Part shown: in pieces, positions 51,531-58,785 of the stretch
Numbering within the stretch: position 1 is the stretch's first letter
How the letters are laid out: every line of letters starts with the position of its first letter
Source of the DNA: an uncultured Prevotellaceae bacterium
GTDB taxonomy: Bacteria; Bacteroidota; Bacteroidia; Bacteroidales; Muribaculaceae
Length of the DNA: 64,000 bases
Direction: 5' to 3'
Assembly (NCBI GenBank): GCA_900319525.1
Contig: ONOU01000001.1
Span: 1-64,000, forward strand
Made by a program: the position numbers and the translations under genes
The notes under the pieces: generated by a model
Told to the model about the DNA's origin: nothing
Seen by the model: only the letters and a program-made list of their open reading frames with translations
Database searches by the model: none

Positions 51531-52121
51531 TTACTGGATTCCCAGGATGCGGTGCGTCTGTAACGACAGGCGCCATTGCGGGTTGTTCATTACTGCTTGG
51601 ACGGTAGCCTGCATGTTACGGCGACATTGGGCCTCGTCACTGACCCAGCACGGCTGCAGGTAGCGGTAGGTGGCAGTGATGCCCTTGTATTGAGCCAAGT
51701 CTTGGCCCAAATAAACGACCTTCAACTCGTCGCAGCGGGTGAGCACTACGGGAGCATCGCCGCTCTCGCCAATGCCCGCCTTGGGCGACAAGGTCACCCA
51801 GTCGATGCCGTGGGGCAGGGGATGGGTGCCGTTAGTCTCGATGGCGATGCGCTTGCCTGTCATCGTCTTGAGCCCGTTAACAAAATCCTCATCAATCCAC
51901 AACGACGGCTCGCCGCCCGTGAGCACGATAAGCGGAGCGTTGGGGTATTGCATTACCTGCTCGACGATGGCTGGCAGCGACATCATTGTGCCCTCCTCGT
52001 GGCGCGTGTCGCAAAAGGCGCAATGCAGATTGCAGCCGCTCAGCCTGATGAACACGCTGGCGGTGCCTGTGTTGAACCCCTCGCCCTGCAGCGAGTAGAA
52101 GATCTCATTAACCTTCCACAT
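51531..52121 (-). CDS. queE: 7-carboxy-7-deazaguanine synthase QueE
   Basis: 196 residues. Radical-SAM N-terminus: IFYSLQGEGFNTGTASVFIRLSGCNLHC with the cluster cysteines CNLHCAFC, then DTRHEEG, the GGEPSL motif and ETNGTHPLP. Converts 6-carboxytetrahydropterin to 7-carboxy-7-deazaguanine. Downstream of queD in the same operon, 46 bp apart with an AACTAA-type tract in the gap. Confidence 0.95.
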   Translation of the reverse strand: MWKVNEIFYSLQGEGFNTGTASVFIRLSGCNLHCAFCDTRHEEGTMMSLPAIVEQVMQYPNAPLIVLTGGEPSLWIDEDFVNGLKTMTGKRIAIETNGTHPLPHGIDWVTLSPKAGIGESGDAPVVLTRCDELKVVYLGQDLAQYKGITATYRYLQPCWVSDEAQCRRNMQATVQAVMNNPQWRLSLQTHRILGIQ

Positions 52122-52157
52122 TAGTTAGTTGTTAGTTGTGAGTCTTTAGTTGTTAGG
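52122..52157. repeat. AACTAA-type repeat tract between queD and queE
   Basis: On the minus (coding) strand AACAACTAAAGACTCAC then AACTAACAACTAAC directly before the queE ATG. Confidence 0.6.
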
Positions 52158-52167
52158 ACGCGGAAGC

Positions 52168-52518
52168 TTACTCCACGTCGTTGTCCTCGTCCTTGACGTA
52201 GATGGCCAGGTTGTTGGCGCTCTCACGCACGTCAGCACGGTAGCAGTTGGGCACGGTATCGACAATCCAGTGTGCGATATTTTCGGCCGTGGGGTTGAAG
52301 TCGAGTACCTCGTTCAGGTTCTTGTGGTCGAGCTTGCCGTGCACCATTTCCTTGATGATGGTAAAGTCGGTTACCATGCCGTTGTCGTCCAGTTCCTTGG
52401 CTTTGCAATAGACGTTCACAATCCAGTTGTGGCCGTGCAGGTTTTCACACTTGCTGTTGTGGTCGAGATACAGCATGTGGGCCGATGAGATTTCAAGTGT
52501 CTTTTGTACGTAATACAT
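52168..52518 (-). CDS. queD: 6-carboxytetrahydropterin synthase QueD
   Basis: 116 residues. Zinc histidines in SSAHMLY, and ENLHGHNW; the catalytic C/D/H set includes CENLHGH and DHKNLNE, and TAENIAHWI with the substrate glutamate region near the end. Makes 6-carboxytetrahydropterin from dihydroneopterin triphosphate, feeding QueE. Located 36 bp after a WG-repeat lipoprotein gene that carries the operon promoter. Confidence 0.95.
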   Translation of the reverse strand: MYYVQKTLEISSAHMLYLDHNSKCENLHGHNWIVNVYCKAKELDDNGMVTDFTIIKEMVHGKLDHKNLNEVLDFNPTAENIAHWIVDTVPNCYRADVRESANNLAIYVKDEDNDVE

Positions 52519-52557
52519 ATTTTAGTTCTTAGTGTTAGTTCTTAGTTGTAAGTTTTA
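52519..52557. repeat. AACTAA-type repeat tract before queD
   Basis: On the minus strand AACTTACAACTAAGAACTAAC and similar between the lipoprotein stop and the queD ATG; the lipoprotein's TAA stop is at its edge. Confidence 0.6.
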
Positions 52558-54072
52558 CTTCCTCTTGTTCTTGACTTGGGGAACCGATTCGTTGAAGTGC
52601 ATGTAATAAATCAGGCTCATTACACCCTTGTCATAGCCCATGGTCAAGGCCGTCAGATAGTCGCTGCAGAAGATCCCGTCCCTGGCAAACACAAAGCCCT
52701 TGGTGCCCAGTCGGCTCTCTACCATGTTGACGATGGCGGGTTCGGTGTTGGCGGGGCAATGGTTCACGTTCAGCGAGATGATGACACGGTTCACCTTGGC
52801 GTCATAGTTGAAGCTGGCGGCTGTGCTGTCGGCATTGGCGCTGGCTACATCCTTGTCAAACGCGTACTGGATGATGTAGGGACCCTGGGGCATTACCAGC
52901 GTGTTGCTGCCGACGTACATGCGGGCATCAGGACCGAGCATGCCGTTCATGTCCATCAGGGTGGTGTTGGCATTGGCGCCACCAGCACTGGTCTCGTCAA
53001 ACAGCATCATCAGCGAGGCTGCTGCCAGGTTGGCATCGATGAAACCGCGAGTGGCAAAAGGATTGTCCTCGCTCACGTGGGCATTGCTGAATTTGGCAGT
53101 GCCCACAGCCTTGCCGTCGCGGCCGACGATGTGGTAGGTGTCCCCGTTCACGGCAATCAGGCGCTCACCGTTGATGTCGATGAGGTTATCGTGCTCGATG
53201 GGTATCAGCACCTTGTTGTTCTTGTCCACCATGCCGGTCTTCTTGCCCTTGATGACGATATAGTCGCCCGAGGGGGTGCGCGAGTAGTTGTCATATCCGC
53301 TCTTCTCGATCGTCTCGCTGTCGTCGATGGGGTTGGCTACCTCATGACCCTCAGGATCGAGGCACACCAGCGAGTCACCCTTGACAACCGGCAGCACACC
53401 GTTGATGTAGTAGGGCTGCACGGGCTGGTACTCGGCACTGCTGGCGGTGAACATCACTTTGCCAGTCTTGTTGATGACGGTAAAGGAGAGCGTGCTGTCG
53501 TTAGGCTGGCTCTCATCAACAACCAGCGCATAGTCGTTATACAGGAACAGGTTGGCACTGCTGTAGTTAGCGGGGACGATGGTGTCGCCGCTGGTGTTGA
53601 TGTAGCCCCAAGATCCGTTGTCGTTCTGGAAGGTGGCCATGCCACGCGAGAACATGGAGCATTGCGACACTTCCTTGGGCAACTCCTTGATGACTTGGCC
53701 CTTGCGGTCAATCACACATAACGAACCGCCCACGCGGCTGCACACGGCAACGCCGTCGTCGCTGAATGACGTCACGCTGCCAAAGTGGCCGGCAACGGGC
53801 GTGGTGGGCGCGCTCACGTCATAGTAGTCATAGCTGCCGTCATCGTTCATCACATAGAACATCCCGTCAACGATGGGCGATGGTGCCTTTACAAAGGCGT
53901 CACGGGCGATCACCTCGCCGCTGTTCACGTCCAGAATGGACCACTTCTCGCTGCCCACAAGCTGTACGGGCAGGTATTGAGTCTTGTACTGATAGGTGGT
54001 GTCACTGCCGCTGCAGGCGGTCATCAGCAATGCCACAACTGCGGCAAGCGCTATTCTTGATAAAAACTTCAT
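52555..54072 (-). CDS. WG-repeat lipoprotein
   Basis: 505 residues; signal peptide with lipobox (LLMTAC, Cys20). Repeats of the WG type (KWSILDVNSGEVI, SWGYINTSGDTIVPANY, KTGMVDKNNKVLIPIEHD) predict a beta-rich fold over about 25-330; the remainder is an unrecognised mixed domain ending in a basic tail KNKRK. Function unknown. It is the first gene in an operon with queD and queE, which is probably positional rather than functional. Confidence 0.83.
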   Translation of the reverse strand: MKFLSRIALAAVVALLMTACSGSDTTYQYKTQYLPVQLVGSEKWSILDVNSGEVIARDAFVKAPSPIVDGMFYVMNDDGSYDYYDVSAPTTPVAGHFGSVTSFSDDGVAVCSRVGGSLCVIDRKGQVIKELPKEVSQCSMFSRGMATFQNDNGSWGYINTSGDTIVPANYSSANLFLYNDYALVVDESQPNDSTLSFTVINKTGKVMFTASSAEYQPVQPYYINGVLPVVKGDSLVCLDPEGHEVANPIDDSETIEKSGYDNYSRTPSGDYIVIKGKKTGMVDKNNKVLIPIEHDNLIDINGERLIAVNGDTYHIVGRDGKAVGTAKFSNAHVSEDNPFATRGFIDANLAAASLMMLFDETSAGGANANTTLMDMNGMLGPDARMYVGSNTLVMPQGPYIIQYAFDKDVASANADSTAASFNYDAKVNRVIISLNVNHCPANTEPAIVNMVESRLGTKGFVFARDGIFCSDYLTALTMGYDKGVMSLIYYMHFNESVPQVKNKRK

Positions 54073-54103
54073 CTTATCTCTTGAAAAATTACTTAATGGG
54101 TTG

Positions 54104-54135
54104 CAAAATTAGATAAATTACTTGTCTCCATCAAA
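54104..54135 (-). promoter_or_regulatory. Promoter of the WG lipoprotein-queD-queE operon
   Basis: Minus strand TTTG (54132-54135), 20-bp spacer, TAATTTTG (54104-54111): full consensus, 31 bp before the ATG. Confidence 0.8.
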
Positions 54136-54164
54136 AATTATTGAGGTGTCTAACATTTTTTGTG

Positions 54165-54172
54165 TATTTTTG
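54165..54172 (+). promoter_or_regulatory. -7 box just before the helicase gene
   Basis: TATTTTTG with ATTG (54140-54143) 21 bp upstream; the ATG at 54181 follows after 8 bp, so the leader is zero to a few bases. Confidence 0.6.
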
Positions 54173-54180
54173 CATTTTAT

Positions 54181-55503
54181 ATGAAAGAAACGGATTTACT
54201 ACAACTGGTCAAGCAGCGCTTGAGCATCGACGCGCTCAACGACATGCAGCGCTCGGTTCTCGACATCTGGAAGTCGGGTGGCCGGGATCTGGTCTTGTAT
54301 TCTCCCACAGGCACGGGCAAGACTCTGGCATTCACCCTGTGCCTGTTGCAGGCGCTCAAGCCGCCCATGCGGCAGCTGCAGGCCGTGGTGATGGCACCCT
54401 CACGAGAGTTGGTGATGCAGACGGCACAAGTGATGCGGGCCATTTCGGCCAACTACAAGGTGACTGTCTGCTATGGCGGGCATGATGTTGCCGATGAGAA
54501 AGCCTCGCTCAGCGTCACCCCCGACGTCATCGTGGCCACACCTGGCCGCCTGCTGGACCATTGCAAGCGCGGGCACATCGACCTGAAGGGCACACGCCTG
54601 TTGGTGCTGGACGAAATGGACAAAGCGCTGGAGCTGGGCTTTGAGGATGAGATGCGTCGACTCATCAAGCAGATGCCCCGCATCAACCGCCGCATCCTAG
54701 CATCGGCCACCGTCCTTGAAGTCGTGCCTGAGTATGTGCGCCTGCACAATCCCGCCGTTGTTGATGTGCTGGAAAAGGTGGACCAGCCCGCAACCCGCAT
54801 CCAGATGTGGCATGTGCCATCGCCCGAGAAGGACAAACTCGACACCCTGTGCCAATTGCTGCTCTCGCTCGATGGTGGCAAGGCTATTGTGTTTGTGAAC
54901 TACCGCGAGAGCGTGGACCGCATCTACCAGCGGCTGAAGAAAGAAAAGGCTGACGTGGCCATCTATCATGGAGCCCTCGAGCAGCAACAGCGGGAATGCG
55001 CCGTGGCTATGCTGGGCAACGGCAGCATCAATGTGCTGGTGGCAACCGATCTGGCAGCACGCGGCTTGGATATCGACACCGTGGAGCACATTGTGCACTA
55101 TCACTTGCCTGTCAACGAGGAGGCCTACATCCACCGCAACGGACGAACGGCCCGTGTCGATGCCACCGGCAATGCCTATGTGATCACTGCTCCCGGCGAG
55201 CACGTGCCCGAGTGGATAATGCTGGGCAAGGCTTTTGAGATGAATCCGTCGCGACGTCTTGTGAGGGCTCCCATGGCGACCCTGTATTTCCAGGCGGGCA
55301 AGAAGGAAAAACTCTCACGTGGCGACATCATGGGCTTTATCGCCAACAATGGCGGTGTTGAGCCTGCAACCATTGGCCGCATCGATGTGAGGGACCATTA
55401 TGCCCTTGCTGCCGTGCCCCGCGACAAGGCTCAGGATGTCCTGGCCAGCCTGCAATCGGCAAAAATTAAGGGCCGCAAGGTAAGAATATCGCTACTCAGA
55501 TAA
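54181..55503 (+). CDS. DEAD-box RNA helicase, DbpA-like
   Basis: 440 residues from ATG 54181. Helicase motifs in order: Q-motif region (LNDMQRSVLD), motif I SPTGTGKT, motif Ia MAPSRELVMQ, motif Ib TPGRLLDH, motif II written DEMD rather than DEAD, motif III ASAT, motif V ATDLAARGLD and motif VI HRNGRTAR. The C-terminal 65 residues (RGDIMGFIANNGGVEPATIGRIDVRDHYALAAV) form a DbpA RNA-binding domain, which targets 23S rRNA hairpin 92 in DbpA. Probable ribosome-assembly helicase. Confidence 0.93.
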   Translation: MKETDLLQLVKQRLSIDALNDMQRSVLDIWKSGGRDLVLYSPTGTGKTLAFTLCLLQALKPPMRQLQAVVMAPSRELVMQTAQVMRAISANYKVTVCYGGHDVADEKASLSVTPDVIVATPGRLLDHCKRGHIDLKGTRLLVLDEMDKALELGFEDEMRRLIKQMPRINRRILASATVLEVVPEYVRLHNPAVVDVLEKVDQPATRIQMWHVPSPEKDKLDTLCQLLLSLDGGKAIVFVNYRESVDRIYQRLKKEKADVAIYHGALEQQQRECAVAMLGNGSINVLVATDLAARGLDIDTVEHIVHYHLPVNEEAYIHRNGRTARVDATGNAYVITAPGEHVPEWIMLGKAFEMNPSRRLVRAPMATLYFQAGKKEKLSRGDIMGFIANNGGVEPATIGRIDVRDHYALAAVPRDKAQDVLASLQSAKIKGRKVRISLLR

Positions 55504-55575
55504 TTTATAATGTGATTATGCGTTATATTATATAAATAAGATACCTTAAACATTTAAAAGCAATTGCATGTGACT

Positions 55576-57585
55576 ATGAAACCCGAAGAAAGAAAACGCG
55601 ACCTCTATTTCTTGAAGCTGCTCTCCCGCAGCTTCCCGAATGTGGCAACCGCTAGTACCGAAATCATCAATCTGGAAGCCATCCTGAACCTGCCCAAAGG
55701 CACCGAGCATTTCCTGGCCGACCTGCACGGCGAGTACTTGGCCTTCCAGCACGTGTTGCGCAACGCCAGTGGTAGAATCAAGCGCAAAGTCAATACGATC
55801 TTCAACGACTCGCTGAGCGCTCGAGAACAGAAGGACCTGTGTACCCTCATTTACTATCCTGCCGAGAAATTAGAGCTTGTCAAGGAAGAAATTGCCGACA
55901 AGGAGGATCTGGATGATTGGTACTTCATTACCATCAACCGTCTGGTCAGGGTTTGTCGTCATGTCTCGTCCAAGTATAGCCGTTCCAAGGTTCACAAGGC
56001 TTTGCCTGAGGACTTCTCCTACATTATTCAGGAGTTGTTGCATGAGCGCAGCAGTGACCCCAACAAGCAGGCCTATGTGGATGTGATCATCAAGACCATC
56101 ATCTCGACCAACCGTGTCGATGAATTTATCATCGCCATGTGCAACCTCATCCAGCAACTGACGATTGACATGCTGCACATCCTGGGCGACGTCTATGACC
56201 GTGGCCCCAGTCCTGACAAGATCATGGACATCCTGTGCAACTTCCACAACTTTGACATCCAGTGGGGTAACCACGACATCCTGTGGATGGGTGCTGCGGC
56301 CGGCAACGATTGCAGCATTGCCAACGTGCTGCGCATCGCCCTGCGCTATGGCAACCACGGCGTGCTCGAGGACGGCTACGGCATCAACCTGCTGCCCTTG
56401 GCCACGTTTGCTATGGACACCTATGCCGGTGACCCTTGTGAGCGTTTCTTGCCCAAGGATGGTAGCGCCAAGGATCCCAAGCGTGCCCGCACCGCCCAGT
56501 TGGTGGCCCAGATGCACAAGGCCATCAGCATCATCCAGTTCAAACTTGAAGCTGCCGCCATCAAGCGCCGTCCCGACTTCGGCATGAAGGATCGCCTGCT
56601 CATGGACAAGATGGATCTCGAGCGCGGCGTCATCAAGATCGACGGCAAGGAATATGAGCTGCTCGACAAGAACTTCCCGACGGTAGATCCCAAGCATCCC
56701 TACAAGCTGACGGCCGAGGAGGAATCCATCGTACAGAAACTTCACCAGTCGTTCACCGAGAGCGAGAAGCTGCGCAAGCACATGAAGTGCATGTTCCGCA
56801 ACGGCTGTCTCTACACCATTACCAACGGCAACCTGCTCTACCATGCCTCTATCCCCTTGAACGAGGACGGCAGCCTCAAGGACGTGAGCATCCGCGGTGA
56901 GAAGTTCCACGGCAAGGCCCTGCTGAAGCGAGCAGGAACCCTTATCCGTGAGGCCTACTTCGGTTGTGAGGATCCCGATGAGCGCGCCTTTGCCCTCGAT
57001 TACCTGTGGTACCTGTGGTGCGGCCCCGATTCACCTGCCTTCGACAAGAGCAAGATGGCGACCTTTGAGCGCTACTTTGTGGCCGACAAGGAGACCCACA
57101 AGGAGGTCAAGGGCTTCTACTATACCATGCGCGACAATCCCGAGGTGGTGGACAGCATCCTCGACGAGTTCGGCGTGCAGGGAGAGCATCGCCACATCAT
57201 CAATGGCCACGTGCCCGTCAAGACCATCAAGGGAGAAAACCCCATCAAGGCCGGCGGCAAGCTCATGGTGATCGACGGCGGCTTCTCCAAGGCCTATCAG
57301 CCCGAGACGGGTATCGCCGGTTACACGCTGGTATATCACTCTCAAGGTTTTGAGCTGGTGCAGCACGAGCCGTTCTCGTCAATCGACGAGGCCGTGAGAC
57401 TCGGTCAGGACATCAAATCGACCATCAGCATCGTCGAGCACACCCATCAACGCATCCTGGTCAACGACACCGACATCGGTACCGAGCTGCAGTCCCAGAT
57501 CGACGACCTCAAGGAGCTGCTGGATGCCTATCGCTCGGGCGACCTCAAGGAACGCAACTTGCGGCCCATCACCAACAAACGGTAA
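55576..57585 (+). CDS. fbp: Class III fructose-1,6-bisphosphatase
   Basis: 669 residues from ATG 55576 (MKPEERKRDLYFLKLLS), the expected length of the FBPase_2 family found in Firmicutes and Bacteroidetes. The metallophosphatase-like landmarks are FLADLHGEYLAF, HILGDVYDRGPSP, WGNHDILWMG, the GHVPVK segment and MVIDGGFSKAY. Gluconeogenic hydrolysis of fructose-1,6-bisphosphate. Monocistronic; a hairpin follows at 57608-57646. Confidence 0.95.
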   Translation: MKPEERKRDLYFLKLLSRSFPNVATASTEIINLEAILNLPKGTEHFLADLHGEYLAFQHVLRNASGRIKRKVNTIFNDSLSAREQKDLCTLIYYPAEKLELVKEEIADKEDLDDWYFITINRLVRVCRHVSSKYSRSKVHKALPEDFSYIIQELLHERSSDPNKQAYVDVIIKTIISTNRVDEFIIAMCNLIQQLTIDMLHILGDVYDRGPSPDKIMDILCNFHNFDIQWGNHDILWMGAAAGNDCSIANVLRIALRYGNHGVLEDGYGINLLPLATFAMDTYAGDPCERFLPKDGSAKDPKRARTAQLVAQMHKAISIIQFKLEAAAIKRRPDFGMKDRLLMDKMDLERGVIKIDGKEYELLDKNFPTVDPKHPYKLTAEEESIVQKLHQSFTESEKLRKHMKCMFRNGCLYTITNGNLLYHASIPLNEDGSLKDVSIRGEKFHGKALLKRAGTLIREAYFGCEDPDERAFALDYLWYLWCGPDSPAFDKSKMATFERYFVADKETHKEVKGFYYTMRDNPEVVDSILDEFGVQGEHRHIINGHVPVKTIKGENPIKAGGKLMVIDGGFSKAYQPETGIAGYTLVYHSQGFELVQHEPFSSIDEAVRLGQDIKSTISIVEHTHQRILVNDTDIGTELQSQIDDLKELLDAYRSGDLKERNLRPITNKR

Positions 57586-57607
57586 TCACGGCCGCGATTT
57601 ACTCACA

Positions 57608-57646
57608 CTTCGCGCGACGGTCTTCACAGCAGGCTGCCGCGCGAAG
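57608..57646 (+). terminator. GC-rich hairpin after fbp
   Basis: Perfect 9-bp stem CTTCGCGCG / CGCGCGAAG, loop about 21 nt; no T-run directly after, so termination efficiency is uncertain. Confidence 0.55.
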
Positions 57647-57731
57647 CCATATTATGCTTTGAAAAATGATAGTCTTTTAAACTGAAATATGATTTTTCAG
57701 TCAAAATGTACGGCTTTAAAGAATAATTTAC

Positions 57732-57739
57732 TATTTTTG
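57732..57739 (+). promoter_or_regulatory. -7 box of the OmpA-family gene
   Basis: TATTTTTG, 50 bp before the ATG at 57790; -33 unclear. Confidence 0.6.
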
Positions 57740-57789
57740 CAGATTGTAAAGCATCAGAACTATCATTATTAACTTAATATTCAAGAACA

Positions 57790-58479
57790 ATGAAGAAGAC
57801 TTTATGTGTTTTGTTGAGTGCATTGTTGATGCTCGGTATCTCGGGCTGTGGTTCAATGAACAACGCTACTAAGGGTGGCCTCCTCGGCGGTGGCGGCGGT
57901 GCTGCTATCGGCGCTGGCATTGGTGCCCTGATCGGTAAGGGCAAGGGTGCTGCTATCGGTGGCGCTATCGGTGCCGTTGCTGGTGGTGTGGCTGGTACGC
58001 TCATCGGCAAGAAGATGGACAAGCAGGCCGAGGAGCTCCGCAAGATTGACGGAGCCCAAGTTGACACCGTGACCGACGTGAACGGCTTTGAGGGCATCAA
58101 GGTGACCTTCGACAATGGTATCCTGTTCGGTTTCAACAGTTCTAAGCTGGACAACGAGGCCAAGGCTTCGCTCGACAAGTTTGCCTCATCGCTGATCAAC
58201 AATCCCCAGACCGACGTGCAGATCTACGGTCACACCGACAACGTGGGTACCCGCGCTGCCAACGAGAAGGTTTCTAACGCACGCGCTACCGAGGTAAGAA
58301 ACTACCTGACCAACGCTGGTGTTCCTGCCAACCGTCTTTCTAGTCAGGGTCTGGCATTTGACTATCCCGTTGCCAGCAATGACACCGAGGCCGGTCGTGC
58401 TCAGAACCGTCGCGTCGAGATCTACATCACTGCTAATGAGGAGATGATCAAGGCGGCCCAGGACGGCACCCTCAACTAA
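57790..58479 (+). CDS. OmpA-family lipoprotein with glycine-zipper segment
   Basis: 229 residues. Lipobox ISGC (Cys20); glycine-zipper stretch (about 29-76: GGGGGAAIGAGIGALIG, AIGGAIGAVAGGVAG) that can insert in the membrane; C-terminal OmpA peptidoglycan-binding domain (about 108-222) with FNSSKLDNEAKASLDKFA, the GHTDNVG motif and NRRVEIYI. Anchors outer membrane to peptidoglycan (Pal/YiaD-like). Own promoter and a strong terminator; codon use suggests high expression. Confidence 0.93.
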   Translation: MKKTLCVLLSALLMLGISGCGSMNNATKGGLLGGGGGAAIGAGIGALIGKGKGAAIGGAIGAVAGGVAGTLIGKKMDKQAEELRKIDGAQVDTVTDVNGFEGIKVTFDNGILFGFNSSKLDNEAKASLDKFASSLINNPQTDVQIYGHTDNVGTRAANEKVSNARATEVRNYLTNAGVPANRLSSQGLAFDYPVASNDTEAGRAQNRRVEIYITANEEMIKAAQDGTLN

Positions 58480-58500
58480 TCAACATTTTCGGTAAAATTT

Positions 58501-58540
58501 AGACGGGCGGTTCCTCGATGGAATTGCCCGTCTAATTTTT
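58501..58540 (+). terminator. Terminator after the OmpA-family gene
   Basis: AGACGGGC / GCCCGTCT stem with inner GTTCC/GGAAT pairing, then AATTTTTG. Confidence 0.82.
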
Positions 58541-58785
58541 GCAAGTTGTTTGTTTTAAGAGACTTTCGTGTTGTCGGCGTTCGAGTTTTGGAAAACTTTT
58601 TTGGATGTATAATTATTTAAACCGCTGGAAGTCTGATACTTGGAAAAATTTTTGAAAAACTTTAGAAATCTGGGAATATATTTTGTTGTTCAAAATATTC
58701 ATGCTATCTTTGCGAGGATTTTGCCGCAAATATCAACTTCGGCACACATCCCCTTAGAAACTAACAGATAATCAATACAATAGCA
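58541..58785. other. AT-rich leader region of nrdJ
   Basis: No ORF. I looked for a cobalamin riboswitch (B12 box) because the downstream enzyme is B12-dependent and saw none. Promoter at 58682-58712. Confidence 0.5.
58682..58712 (+). promoter_or_regulatory. Promoter of nrdJ
   Basis: TTTG (58682-58685), 19-bp spacer, TATCTTTG (58705-58712): full consensus, leader about 70 nt. Confidence 0.8.

Noticed and set aside
58541-58785. Cobalamin riboswitch before nrdJ
   Set aside because: No B12 box or long structured leader seen; the leader after the promoter is only about 70 nt.
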